64,000 bases of DNA from Herbaspirillum sp. alder98 (GTDB lineage: Bacteria; Pseudomonadota; Gammaproteobacteria; Burkholderiales; Burkholderiaceae_D). Shown here in pieces: positions 1-8,106 of this stretch. The number at the start of each line of letters is the position of its first letter. Within the stretch, counting starts at the first letter, position 1. The stretch is taken from assembly GCF_020179755.1 (NCBI RefSeq), contig NZ_JAIUCY010000013.1, forward strand, positions 1-64,000, given 5' to 3'. The notes beneath the pieces were generated by a model. It worked only from the letters and a program-made list of their open reading frames with translations. It ran no database searches and was not told where the DNA came from. Made by a program: the position numbers and the translations under genes.

Positions 1-31
1 GTGTTTTTGTCGATTAACCGTACCCCAACCT

Positions 32-127
32 CCGTCGTCCTGACGAAAGTCGGGACCCAGCGTCGTTAAGACGGCGCATGAGGCATCACCAACGCCACTG
101 GGTTCCTGCCTTCGCAGGAACGACGAG
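32..127. repeat. REP-like paired hairpin element, copy A
   Basis: Two imperfect hairpin units lie in inverted orientation. The left unit is cgtcgt, then a cctgac/gtcggg hairpin, then acccag. The right unit is ctgggt, then a tcctgc/gcagga hairpin, then acgacg. Related elements occur at 23970-24059 and 55455-55544, all between genes. In this copy the acccag/ctgggt arms face inward, opposite to the other two. This is the pattern of REPIN-type dispersed repeats; the family name is inferred. Confidence 0.7.
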
Positions 128-160
128 AGTCGACTAACGATATTCCAGCTGTCGCACAAA

Positions 161-193
161 TAAAAACGGCCCGCGGATCGCTCCGCGGGCCGT
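161..193 (-). terminator. Rho-independent terminator of the chemoreceptor gene
   Basis: A perfect 12-bp stem (166-177 with 182-193) has a 4-base loop. Read on the minus strand the hairpin is followed by a T-run (taaaaa at 161-166 on the plus strand). It lies 20 bases past the stop codon of the minus-strand chemoreceptor gene. Confidence 0.85.
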
Positions 194-213
194 GTTCATT
201 TCAGGCAGCCGGA

Positions 214-1824
214 TCAGTTGATCATCAGCGGTGCACGGGCAACGTTATTGTCCAGCACGGTGCCATCCATCTGCTGTTCGCTGAGCTTGAAGGTGCCGAC
301 CAGCTCGGTCAGGTGCTCGGCCTGCTGGCTCATCGATTGCGAAGCGGCTGCCGCCTGTTCGACCAGCGCTGCATTCTGCTGCGTGTTCTGGTCGAGCAGT
401 GAAATCGCTTCGTTCACCGCAGTGATGCCGGTAGTCTGGGCATGGCTGGACTTGCTGATCTCGGCCACGATATCGCTCACCCGCTTGACGCTGGCCACCA
501 CTTCGCCCATGGTGCCGCCGGCTTGCTGCACCAGGCGGCTGCCATCGGCCACGCTGGTCACCGAGTGGTCGATCAGTTCCTTGATTTCCTTGGCCGCCGA
601 TGCCGAACGCTGGGCCAGGCTGCGCACTTCGGACGCCACCACCGCAAAGCCGCGACCCTGCTCGCCGGCCCGGGCCGCTTCCACCGCCGCGTTCAGCGCC
701 AGGATGTTGGTCTGGAAAGCGATGCCGTCGATGACGCTGATGATATCGACGATCTTGCGCGAGGCATCGTCGATCACGCCCATGGTGCTGACCACCTGGC
801 CGACCACTTCACCGCCCCGGGTCGCAACATCCGACGCCGAGCTGGCCAGTTGATTGGCTTGATGCGCATTCTCGGCGTTCTGGCGGACGGTGCGGATCAG
901 GTCTTCCATCGCTGCCACGGTTTTTTCCAGCGTGTCGGCTTGCTGCTCGGTGCGCTCCGAAAGATTCATGTTGCCCGAGGCGATCTCGGCCGATGCGCCG
1001 GCGATGGTGTGGGTGCCGATGCGGACCTGCTGCACCAGCGAAGCCAGCTTGTCGCGCATGATGCGGATCTCGAACAGCAGGCTCGAATCGTCATCGTGGC
1101 TGGTATCGACCGACGTCGACAGCTCGCCGTGGGCGATACGTCCGGCGATCTCCACCGCATAGCGCGGCTCGCCACCCAGCTGGCTGAGCAGGGCGCGGCG
1201 GATCAGCCACGCAGTCAGCACCGATACCGCCAGGATCACCGCCGACCAGATCATGATCAGGCGCAGCGAGTTGTCGAACAAGGCCTCGGCATGTTCGGTC
1301 GCCTCTACGCCCAGCTGTTGCTCGGACTTGAGCAGGACGTCGATGTCTTCCACGATCCGGCGGCGCAGGGGACTGCATTCCTTGACCAGGAAGTTGCCAT
1401 ACGCTTCCATCTGGTTGGCTTCACGATACTTGCGCGGACGATTCAGTTCGTTGGCCATTTCCAGCAGGCCGCTCTTGACCTTGTCGAACTGCGCGTTGCC
1501 CGCGAAATGCGGCTCCATCGCCTTCAGCGTGGCCAGGTACAGCGCCTTCTGCTGGTCGAGGATCGCCAATTCCTTGGTGGCATCGACCGGGTCCTGGAAG
1601 ATGAACGCATTGCGCGCGGCAAGACCGGTCTGGTCCAGCGCTTCACGCGTCACATACAGCGGTTCGAGCTTGACCGAGCGCAGGTGGTCCTGGTTCTTGA
1701 CCGCAGTCGAGATCGAATTCATGCGCATCATTGCAAAGCTGATGAGCACCAGCATCAGGACAATCAGGATGCCAAATCCCAGCCTTAGCTGCGTGCCGAT
1801 TTTGAGCGTTCTCAAGTAATTCAT
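214..1824 (-). CDS. Methyl-accepting chemotaxis protein
   Basis: A transmembrane chemoreceptor that signals periplasmic or membrane stimuli to the CheA/CheW array and so to the flagellar motor. The 536 residues show a first membrane segment at about 14-32, a helical periplasmic domain of the four-helix-bundle type, a second membrane segment near 187-207, a HAMP linker, and a long coiled-coil signalling domain. The conserved hairpin tip ([20 protein letters not shown]) lies near 365-385. The C-terminus ends in APLMIN, with no WEEF-type pentapeptide for CheR/CheB tethering. The ligand cannot be told from sequence. The gene stands alone, with its own terminator and a possible sigma-28 promoter upstream. 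Confidence 0.95.
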   Translation of the reverse strand: MNYLRTLKIGTQLRLGFGILIVLMLVLISFAMMRMNSISTAVKNQDHLRSVKLEPLYVTREALDQTGLAARNAFIFQDPVDATKELAILDQQKALYLATLKAMEPHFAGNAQFDKVKSGLLEMANELNRPRKYREANQMEAYGNFLVKECSPLRRRIVEDIDVLLKSEQQLGVEATEHAEALFDNSLRLIMIWSAVILAVSVLTAWLIRRALLSQLGGEPRYAVEIAGRIAHGELSTSVDTSHDDDSSLLFEIRIMRDKLASLVQQVRIGTHTIAGASAEIASGNMNLSERTEQQADTLEKTVAAMEDLIRTVRQNAENAHQANQLASSASDVATRGGEVVGQVVSTMGVIDDASRKIVDIISVIDGIAFQTNILALNAAVEAARAGEQGRGFAVVASEVRSLAQRSASAAKEIKELIDHSVTSVADGSRLVQQAGGTMGEVVASVKRVSDIVAEISKSSHAQTTGITAVNEAISLLDQNTQQNAALVEQAAAASQSMSQQAEHLTELVGTFKLSEQQMDGTVLDNNVARAPLMIN

Positions 1825-2152
1825 TGCCGTTCCGCCGATTTTGATTTGTTGATGAAAGGCAGGCAGCGCGAGATGTTTGCCAGGTGCGTCCAGGCGTCTC
1901 CATTGCCCTGTATCCGACCGGATCTCATCAAACTAATAGCTTGCAGCTCCGGATAGGATGGATTGTAGGCAAGTTATCTGTATTGGATATGAGGATTTTC
2001 CTGAGATTCGCAGGTAGCGGGACCGGAATTGCCTGAGGCAGGCCAGCTTGATGTCTTAATGGAATCGTTGTTGTGAGGAATTGCGAGATTGCATGGGTGT
2101 TAGCGCATACGCGCTGCAAGCGTGGACCGCTTGCAGCGCCGAGACGACGCGC
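1825..2152. other. 328-base intergenic region upstream of the chemoreceptor
   Basis: No supported gene is seen here. The part next to 1824 is the leader of the minus-strand chemoreceptor gene and holds the candidate sigma-28 promoter. The part next to 2152 is the 3' flank of the NTF2-like gene. Short open frames here lack ribosome binding sites and coding character. Confidence 0.6.
1910..1937 (-). promoter_or_regulatory. Possible sigma-28 (FliA) promoter for the chemoreceptor
   Basis: On the minus strand an ATTAGTTT element is followed about 11-12 bases later by GTCGGATA. These resemble the flagellar sigma factor consensus (TAAAGTTT, 11 bases, GCCGATAA) only in part. Position upstream of a chemoreceptor gene is the main support. 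Confidence 0.3.
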
Positions 2153-2599
2153 TCAGGTCGGCGCGCGCACCGCTTGGCGGGCCAGCAATTGCCAATGGCC
2201 ATGGTGCTTGGTCCAGACCTGCAGGATCTTGATGGTGACGTGACCCGGCTTGCCCGAATCGTTAGTGTCGGCATCCAGCGTATGGCGCACCACCGCGACG
2301 TCGCCGATCACCTTCACGGTCTGGTCCAGCAGCTTGATGTTGACGAAGTCGGAGGCACCGGTCTTGAGGTCGTCGATGAATTCGGCCTGGGTTTGCACCT
2401 TGCCGCTGGAGTGTCCGTAGCTCAGGTCCTTGGAGGTGAGCGCATCGAGTTGCTTGAGGTCGGGGTCGACCATCACGACCCGCAATTTCTCGACGGCCGC
2501 TTCGACTGCCTGCGTATCGTTGCCCGCTGCAGAGGCGCCTTGCGACAGCATCATGGTGCACGCCAGTGCGCCACACATCAGTGTGAAATTCTTGAACAT
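2153..2599 (-). CDS. Exported NTF2-like (DUF4440-type) protein
   Basis: A 148-residue protein. The start at 2599 was chosen because AAGGAGA sits seven bases upstream; a longer frame to 2629 has no such site. Residues 1-24 form a signal peptide (MFKNF, hydrophobic core, ASA cleavage region). The mature part has the alpha+beta pattern of the NTF2/SnoaL fold, including VEKLRVVMVDPD, LSYGHSSGKVQT and VTIKILQVWTKHHGHWQLLA, typical of small periplasmic DUF4440 proteins. Some family members bind small ligands or have isomerase or lactonase activity, but no active-site set can be assigned here. It is flanked by unrelated genes. Confidence 0.8.
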   Translation of the reverse strand: MFKNFTLMCGALACTMMLSQGASAAGNDTQAVEAAVEKLRVVMVDPDLKQLDALTSKDLSYGHSSGKVQTQAEFIDDLKTGASDFVNIKLLDQTVKVIGDVAVVRHTLDADTNDSGKPGHVTIKILQVWTKHHGHWQLLARQAVRAPT

Positions 2600-2740
2600 C
2601 GTCAGTCTCCTTGTCTGCGCATCACGCAAACTGAAATTTGAAATAGGTATTTGATTGGCGTCGATGAAGATCAGTGGATGAAAAGTGGTTGCGCTCTCCC
2701 TTGAACAATTAGAAAAAATTAGAAAAATAACTTTTCGCCG

Positions 2741-3550
2741 CTAGCTGACTTCTTGCGCCCGGCGCAGGCGTTCACGGCTATTGGTGAGATGGATGCGCAT
2801 CGCGGCACGGGCAAAATCGGTATCGCGACGGGCGATGGCGTCGAAGATCTGTTCGTGCTCGCGGTTGACGCGTTGCAGGTATTGCCGCAACTGATCGGCC
2901 GGTAGCCGCGAGGAAGGCAGGCGCGTGCGCGGCAGGATGGTGGTGCCCAGATAATTGATGATCTCGGCAAAGTAACGGTTGCCGGTGGCCTCGGCGATCT
3001 CCTGATGAAAGCGGAAATCGGGATCGACCGTACTCTCGGCGCGGACCACGTTATCGTCAAAGGCATCCAGCGCCGCGCGCATGGCGAGCAGGTGCGCATC
3101 GCTGCGCCGCGCCGCCGCCAGCCCGGCGGTCTCGGTCTCGAGGCTGATGCGCAATTCGAGCACGGCCAGTACCTCGAACGAGGTTTCCAGTTCGGCGGGA
3201 TCGAGCCGGAACATGGTCGCCGGCCGTGGTTCCAGCACGAAGGTGCCGATGCCGTGGCGGGTGGCCACCAGTCCTGCTGCCTGCAGCCGGGACAAGGCCT
3301 CGCGCACCACCGTGCGGCTGACCTGGAACTGTCGCACGATCTGCGCTTCGGTCGGCAACTTGTCGCCCGGGCGCCAGTGTTGCGTGGCGATCAGGTGCGC
3401 CAGGCTATCGACCAGTTCGCGCGACAGGTTGCGGCGACCGGCCTGCGCCGTGGGCAGCGCAGGTCGGGCTGTGAAGGACAGGTCGCCGTTGGTCTCCGCG
3501 GCGCCCATCCTGTCTTGCTGCTCAGCCGGCGCAGCATGGATGTTTATCAT
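2741..3550 (-). CDS. GntR/FadR-family (FCD) transcriptional regulator
   Basis: A 269-residue regulator, probably a repressor of the divergent udh gene. The N-terminal winged helix includes PTEAQIVRQFQVSRTVVREAL, with the wing at GLVATRHGIGTFV. The FCD effector domain keeps the usual metal-ligand pattern: D-x3-H in DFRFHQEIAEATGN, then histidines in NREHEQIF and MRIHLTNSRERL. FCD regulators of this type often sense sugar acids or carboxylates, which fits the neighbouring uronate dehydrogenase. The start at 3550 is the first Met with family-like spacing to the helix domain; no strong ribosome binding site decides it, and the frame stays open to 3688. A shared motif at 3660 and 4731 is the best candidate binding site. 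Confidence 0.9.
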   Translation of the reverse strand: MINIHAAPAEQQDRMGAAETNGDLSFTARPALPTAQAGRRNLSRELVDSLAHLIATQHWRPGDKLPTEAQIVRQFQVSRTVVREALSRLQAAGLVATRHGIGTFVLEPRPATMFRLDPAELETSFEVLAVLELRISLETETAGLAAARRSDAHLLAMRAALDAFDDNVVRAESTVDPDFRFHQEIAEATGNRYFAEIINYLGTTILPRTRLPSSRLPADQLRQYLQRVNREHEQIFDAIARRDTDFARAAMRIHLTNSRERLRRAQEVS

Positions 3551-3618
3551 TGTCGTGATCAGGTTGGGGCCGATTGTTGTGTTGGCCCTGGTTCGTAGAA
3601 GCGACTTCCCGAATGCTA

Positions 3619-3647
3619 TTGACAAGCTCTGATGCGCCGATAATAAT
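3619..3647 (+). promoter_or_regulatory. Sigma-70 promoter of udh
   Basis: A perfect TTGACA at 3619-3624 is followed by a 17-base spacer and AATAAT at 3642-3647 (five of six consensus bases). Expected transcription start is near 3654, giving a 5' leader of about 120 bases before udh. Confidence 0.7.
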
Positions 3648-3659
3648 CCACTCACAGTG

Positions 3660-3673
3660 ATATGACAACGTAC
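3660..3673. promoter_or_regulatory. Candidate GntR operator 1
   Basis: The reverse complement reads gtacgttgtcatat. It matches 12 of 14 bases of gtatgttgtcatac at 4731-4744. The site lies just downstream of the predicted udh transcription start, where repressor binding would block transcription. The link to the GntR protein is inferred. Confidence 0.55.
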
Positions 3674-3682
3674 AAGATCGCT

Positions 3683-3700
3683 CATCAATCAGGCTTGATG
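3683..3700. promoter_or_regulatory. Inverted repeat in the udh leader
   Basis: catcaa and ttgatg are separated by six bases, a perfect 6-bp dyad in the udh 5' leader. It could be a second regulator site or an RNA hairpin; nothing in the sequence decides. Confidence 0.3.
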
Positions 3701-3776
3701 CTTTGATAACAGCGACGACCAATAATCAGCATCATCACAGAACAAAAAGAATTAGATCCTTCAGGAGACGGCTCAT

Positions 3777-4679
3777 ATGAGCGGAGAAAAAATCCCGGGC
3801 GCGGCTGCATCTGCCGCACCCGATCCAGCATGGGAAAGTGCGCTTGCAAGCGCGCGTTATCCCCGTCTGCTGCTGACCGGCGCTGCCGGCGGCGTGGGCC
3901 AGACCATACGACCCCATCTGCGTTCGCTGGCAGACCAGGTGCGCCTGTCGGACTTGGCGCGCGCCATCGACGGCGGCGCCCTGGGCGCCGCAGGCGAGGC
4001 TGAAGAGCTGGTCGCCTGCGACCTGGCCGACCGCGCTGCCGTCGATGCGCTGGTCGCCGGCTGCGACGCCATCGTGCATCTGGGCGGGGTGTCGGTTGAG
4101 CGGCCGTTCGAGGAAATCCTCGAGGGCAACATCAAGGGCGTGTTCCACATCTATGAAGCGGCCCGCCGCCATCGGGTCAAGCGCGTCATCTTCGCCAGCT
4201 CGAACCACGTCACCGGCTACTACCGCCAGGACCAGAAGATCGATACCCGCGCGCTGCGTCGTCCGGATGGCTACTACGGCCTGTCCAAGTCCTATGGCGA
4301 AGACATGGCGCAGTTCTATTTCGATCGTTATGGCGTGGAAACCGTCAGCATCCGCATCGGCTCGATCTTTCCCGAGGCGAAGGATCGCCGCATGCTGGCC
4401 AGCTGGATGAGCGTGGACGACTTCATGCAACTGCTGCGGCGCGCGCTGTTTGCGCCCGGCGTGGGCCACACCGTGGTGTATGGCATGTCCGACAATGCCC
4501 ATACCTGGTGGGACAACCGCTACGCGGCACACCTGGGTTATGCGCCCAAGGACAGCTCGGAGATCTTCCGCGCCAAGGTCGAGGCCCAGCCGAAGCCGGC
4601 GCCGGACGATCCGGTGGCGGTGCTGCAAGGCGGCGCCTTCACCACCGTCGGCCCCTTCGACCCCCTGCAAAAAGCGTAG
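3777..4679 (+). CDS. udh: Uronate dehydrogenase (NAD-dependent)
   Basis: Oxidises D-galacturonate or D-glucuronate to the aldaric acid lactone with NAD+, the first step of oxidative uronate breakdown. The 300 residues follow the extended-SDR pattern: nucleotide-binding TGAAGGVG at 34-41, VHLGGVSVE, the Udh-typical ASSNHVTGYY, catalytic Y167-x3-K171 (YGLSK), then RIGSIFPE and the WWDN segment near the C-terminus seen in characterised Udh proteins. It carries about 25 extra N-terminal residues compared with the Agrobacterium enzyme. An AGGAGA site precedes the ATG. It is divergent from a GntR regulator and followed after 140 bases by transporter genes on the same strand. No aldarate dehydratase gene is nearby. 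Confidence 0.92.
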   Translation: MSGEKIPGAAASAAPDPAWESALASARYPRLLLTGAAGGVGQTIRPHLRSLADQVRLSDLARAIDGGALGAAGEAEELVACDLADRAAVDALVAGCDAIVHLGGVSVERPFEEILEGNIKGVFHIYEAARRHRVKRVIFASSNHVTGYYRQDQKIDTRALRRPDGYYGLSKSYGEDMAQFYFDRYGVETVSIRIGSIFPEAKDRRMLASWMSVDDFMQLLRRALFAPGVGHTVVYGMSDNAHTWWDNRYAAHLGYAPKDSSEIFRAKVEAQPKPAPDDPVAVLQGGAFTTVGPFDPLQKA

Positions 4680-4730
4680 TCAGCTCGTCCCGCCACGCGC
4701 TGCGGCGGACCGGTGTTCTTCAGATGAATC

Positions 4731-4744
4731 GTATGTTGTCATAC
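4731..4744. promoter_or_regulatory. Candidate GntR operator 2
   Basis: gtatgttgtcatac has inverted arms gtatg/catac around ttgt. It is almost identical (12 of 14) to the site at 3660-3673. It lies in the 140-base gap between udh and the first permease gene, suggesting that udh and the transporter answer to the same regulator. Confidence 0.5.
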
Positions 4745-4819
4745 ATCATGAGGGGTGCTGGCCGTCTGTTGTGAATGCCGTCGCGGCTTTGAACCGGTTT
4801 GATTCAACCAACGGATTCC

Positions 4820-5644
4820 ATGAACTTCTCACTCGACTTCAGCAGTCTCGCGCCGTACTGGCCCGTGTTCCTGCGTGGCGCGTGGCTGACCTTGAAGATG
4901 ACCACGGTAGCAGTGATCGTGGGCGTTTCCATCGGTGTCATCATCGCCTTCGCCAAGAGCAGCAAGAACGTTTTGGTGGCGCGTGCCTGCGGCGCCTACA
5001 TCGAGGCGGTGCGCAATACGCCGTTCCTGGTGCAGATCTTCCTGCTCTACTTCGGCCTGGCCAGCCTCGGCGTGCACATGCCGACCTTCGCCGCCGCCGT
5101 GCTGGCGATGATCATCAACATCGCCGCCTATGCCGCGGAGATCATCCGCGCCGGTATCGACTCGGTGCCGCGCGGCCAGATCGAGGCCGCCGAATGCCTG
5201 GGCCTGTCGACCTGGCGCATTCGCTGGCATGTGATGCTGCAGCCGGCCATCGAGCGCGTCTATCCGGCCCTGACCAGCCAGTTCCTGCTGATGATGCAAG
5301 CCTCGGCCATGGCCTCGCAGATCTCGGCCGAAGAATTGACCGCGATTGCCAACACGGTGCAGTCGGACACCTTCCGCTCGCTGGAAACCTATATCGTGGT
5401 GGCCGCGCTGTACCTGGTGCTGTCGGTGCTGGTGAAGTTGCTGGCCTACGGCTTCGGCGAATACATCTTCAAGCGTCGCCGTACCATCCGCCGCGCCGCG
5501 TTGCTGGCGCGCCGCAGTCCGAAGTCGATGCTGCCGCACCTGCCCATGGCCAGCGCTGCCGGCGCGCTCACGCCGGTGTCGCATGCGCCGTTCATCCATG
5601 GCGTGTCCAAGCCGCGTGACGTCGTCGAAGGGAGCGCATCGTGA
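4820..5644 (+). CDS. Polar amino-acid-type ABC transporter permease (HisM/GlnP family)
   Basis: Inner-membrane subunit of an importer of the polar amino acid (PAAT) class. The 274 residues show several membrane helices and the cytoplasmic EAA loop (IEAAECLGLSTWRIRWHVML) that docks on the ATPase. The C-terminus carries an unusual tail of about 50 basic and low-complexity residues after the last helix (KRRRTIRRAALLARRSPKS onward). The Met at 4820 is preferred over the upstream TTG at 4799 because it gives the normal short N-terminus. The stop overlaps the GTG start of the next permease by four bases (gtga), implying translational coupling. Confidence 0.9.
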   Translation: MNFSLDFSSLAPYWPVFLRGAWLTLKMTTVAVIVGVSIGVIIAFAKSSKNVLVARACGAYIEAVRNTPFLVQIFLLYFGLASLGVHMPTFAAAVLAMIINIAAYAAEIIRAGIDSVPRGQIEAAECLGLSTWRIRWHVMLQPAIERVYPALTSQFLLMMQASAMASQISAEELTAIANTVQSDTFRSLETYIVVAALYLVLSVLVKLLAYGFGEYIFKRRRTIRRAALLARRSPKSMLPHLPMASAAGALTPVSHAPFIHGVSKPRDVVEGSAS

Positions 5645-6294
5645 TCGGATCATTCTCGTGGACGCACCTCTGGTACCTGGTCGACTCGATCTGGTGGACC
5701 GTGGTGCTGTCATTGCTGGCCTTCGTGCTGGGCAGCATCGGCGGCTTTGGCGTGATGCTGGCGCGTATCTCGCCGCGCGCCTGGCTGCGCAACATCGCCT
5801 TGCTGTACATCGAATGCATACAGGGCATTCCGCTGCTGATCCTGTTGTTCATCGTCTACTTCGGACTGTCGGTCTATGGCTTTGCGCTGCCGGCGCTGGT
5901 GGCCGCCGGCATTGCCATGATGGTCTATACCAGCGCCTATCTGGGCGACATCTGGCGCGGTTGCGTCGAGGCCATGCCCAAGCCGCAGTGGGAGGCTTCC
6001 GAATGCCTGTCGCTGACCCGCTGGCAGACGCTGCGACTGGTGATCATTCCGCAGGCCACGCGTTTGTCGTTGCCGCCGACCATCGGTTTCCTGGTGCAGT
6101 TGATCAAGATGACCTCGCTGGCATCGGTCATCGGTTTCGTCGAGTTGACCCGCGCCGGCCAGATCATCAATAACTCGATCTTCCAGCCCTTCCTGGTATT
6201 TACCGTGGTCGGGACCTTCTATTTCTTACTGTGCTACCCGCTGTCGCGCTGGAGTGCATCCATGGAGAGAAAGCTCAATGTCAGCAATCGCTAA
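5641..6294 (+). CDS. Polar amino-acid-type ABC transporter permease, second subunit
   Basis: Second integral membrane subunit, 217 residues, starting with GTG inside the stop of the preceding permease. It has about five helices, the family motif ECIQGIPLLILLFIVYFGL, and the EAA loop (WEASECLSLTRWQTLRLVII). The two permeases would form a heterodimeric pore. The 3' end overlaps the ATPase start by 17 bases, so the three genes are tightly coupled. Confidence 0.92.
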   Translation: MIGSFSWTHLWYLVDSIWWTVVLSLLAFVLGSIGGFGVMLARISPRAWLRNIALLYIECIQGIPLLILLFIVYFGLSVYGFALPALVAAGIAMMVYTSAYLGDIWRGCVEAMPKPQWEASECLSLTRWQTLRLVIIPQATRLSLPPTIGFLVQLIKMTSLASVIGFVELTRAGQIINNSIFQPFLVFTVVGTFYFLLCYPLSRWSASMERKLNVSNR

Positions 6295-7060
6295 TCCCGT
6301 CAGCGCACCGGCGTCGGTGGCGCCTGCCACGGCCGCGCCGATCGTCAAGGTCGACCAGATCACCAAGAGCTTCGGTTCCAACCAGGTGTTGAAGGGTGTC
6401 TCGTTCGAGGTCGCGCGTGGCGAGATGATCGCCATCATCGGCGCCTCGGGTTCGGGCAAGAGCACCGCGCTGCGCTGCATCGACCGCCTCGAGACCATCG
6501 ATTCGGGCGCGATCCAGGTGGCCGGCATCCAGGTCGACGATCCGGCTGTGGACCTGCACCTGCTGCGCCGCGAAGTGGGCATCGTGTTCCAGAGCTACAA
6601 CCTGTTTCCGCACCTCAACGTGCTGGAGAACGTGATGCTGGCGCTGCGCCACGTCAAGAACCAGAGCAAGGCAGAAGCGCAGAAGGTGGCGCTGGCGGCG
6701 CTGGCTCAGGTCGGCCTGGACGAGAAGGCCGGCGCCTATCCCGAACAGTTGTCGGGTGGCCAGCAGCAACGCGTGGCGATTGCCCGTTCGCTGGCGATGG
6801 CGCCCAAGGTCATGCTGTTCGACGAAGTGACCTCGGCGCTCGACCCGCAATTGACCGGTGAAGTGCTGCGCGTGATGGAAGACCTGGCCGCCGGCGGCAT
6901 GACCATGATCCTGGTCACGCACGAGATGAACTTCGCCAAGCGGGTGGCCGATCGCATCATCTACATGCATCAGGGGCGGGTGTGGGAAGTCGGCCCCGGC
7001 GAGATGCTGGACAACCCGCAGACGCCCGAACTGAAGGCCTTCCTGGCGGCCGATCTGTAA
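6278..7060 (+). CDS. Polar amino-acid-type ABC transporter ATP-binding protein (GlnQ-like)
   Basis: Energises import by ATP hydrolysis at the cytoplasmic face of the two permeases. The 260 residues carry Walker A (GASGSGKST), Q-loop (VFQSYNLFPHLNV), signature (LSGGQQQR), Walker B (VMLFDEVTSALDP) and H-loop (LVTHEM) in order. The first 25 residues are an Ala/Pro/Val-rich extension not typical of GlnQ. The start at 6278 follows a GGAGAGAAAG region and lies inside the 3' end of the permease gene. Confidence 0.94.
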   Translation: MSAIANPVSAPASVAPATAAPIVKVDQITKSFGSNQVLKGVSFEVARGEMIAIIGASGSGKSTALRCIDRLETIDSGAIQVAGIQVDDPAVDLHLLRREVGIVFQSYNLFPHLNVLENVMLALRHVKNQSKAEAQKVALAALAQVGLDEKAGAYPEQLSGGQQQRVAIARSLAMAPKVMLFDEVTSALDPQLTGEVLRVMEDLAAGGMTMILVTHEMNFAKRVADRIIYMHQGRVWEVGPGEMLDNPQTPELKAFLAADL

Positions 7061-7134
7061 TCCTTTACGCATCACCCAGGCCATAACGCAGCATCGATAA
7101 AACAAGAATCACCCAACGACAACGGAGACCTACC

Positions 7135-7932
7135 ATGCAAGTGAAAAAAATCCTCACCCGTAGCTGCATCGCCGCACTGATGTTCGGCGCCTTTGCCCAC
7201 AGCGCCATGGCCGACCAGCTGGACGACATCAAGAAAGCCGGAAAGGTGCGTGTGGCCATCGCCATGGGTACGCCGCTGTTCAGCTACGCCGACGACAAGA
7301 TGCAGCCGACCGGTTCCGACGTCGACACCGCGCGCCAGCTGGCCAAGGACCTGGGCGTGCAACTGGAGATCGTCTCGGTCACCAATGCGGCACGGGTGCC
7401 GACGCTGCAGGCCAACCGCGCCGACCTGGTGATCGCCGATCTTTCGATCACGCCGGAGCGCCAGAAGGTGATCGATTTCTCGGTCCCCTATGCAGTTATC
7501 ACGATCATCGTCGGCGGTCTCAAGAACATCGCCGTCAAGGACTACAAGGACCTGGACGGCAAGCGCATCGGCCTGACCCGCGCCACCGTCAATGACACGC
7601 TGACCACGGCGCAGGCCAAGGGCGCCGACATCGTTCGTTATGAAGACGACGCCACCCTGATCACATCGATGGTGACCGGCCAGATCGAACTGTTCTCGAG
7701 CACCCCGTCCAACCTACAGGAAATGCAGAAGCGGGCCGCCGGCAAGAACATCGAGCTGAAATTCGCGCAGAAGGATTTCGACCTCGGCATCGCCTTGAAC
7801 AAGAACCAGCCGCGCGTCAAGGAATGGGTCGACACCTGGGTCAAGACCAACATGAAGAGCGGCAGCCTCAACACCATCTACAAGAAGTACCACGGCCGCG
7901 ACCTGCCGGCCAGCGTGCAGAACGTGCAATAA
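7135..7932 (+). CDS. Periplasmic solute-binding protein, family 3
   Basis: Captures the substrate in the periplasm for the ABC transporter encoded just upstream. The 265 residues start with a clear signal peptide (MQVKKILTRSC, hydrophobic core, AMA cleavage at about 26). The mature part follows the SBP_bac_3 pattern: VRVAIAMGTPLFSYADD, ADLVIADLSITPERQKVIDFS, and GKRIGLTRATVNDT. Family members bind amino acids, opines or small carboxylates; linkage to udh makes an acidic sugar-derived or amino-acid ligand possible, but this is inference. It is followed by a strong terminator that closes the operon. Confidence 0.92.
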   Translation: MQVKKILTRSCIAALMFGAFAHSAMADQLDDIKKAGKVRVAIAMGTPLFSYADDKMQPTGSDVDTARQLAKDLGVQLEIVSVTNAARVPTLQANRADLVIADLSITPERQKVIDFSVPYAVITIIVGGLKNIAVKDYKDLDGKRIGLTRATVNDTLTTAQAKGADIVRYEDDATLITSMVTGQIELFSSTPSNLQEMQKRAAGKNIELKFAQKDFDLGIALNKNQPRVKEWVDTWVKTNMKSGSLNTIYKKYHGRDLPASVQNVQ

Positions 7933-7997
7933 GTTTTTCAATGTCCGGGCGGAGGGAAGCTGCCCGGGACAGATCATTCCGTTCTTTCCATCCAATT

Positions 7998-8026
7998 GCC
8001 GGTTGATTGCTCAACCGGCTTTTTTT
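7998..8026 (+). terminator. Rho-independent terminator after the ABC transporter operon
   Basis: A perfect 9-bp stem (gccggttga with tcaaccggc) has a 4-base loop and is followed by seven T residues, 65 bases after the binding-protein stop. Confidence 0.92.
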
Positions 8027-8106
8027 ATGGCGGACGGCAAGTTGTTACCCGCTGTCTGTCTTTGGCATATCATCAGGCCTTCTCCGATTCGCCCACTGAT
8101 CACGCC

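Noticed and set aside
442-1788. 448-residue plus-strand open frame opposite the chemoreceptor gene
   Set aside because: Its composition (Ala, Gln, His, Arg runs) is what the antisense of a GC-rich gene gives, and the minus-strand frame has clear chemoreceptor domains.
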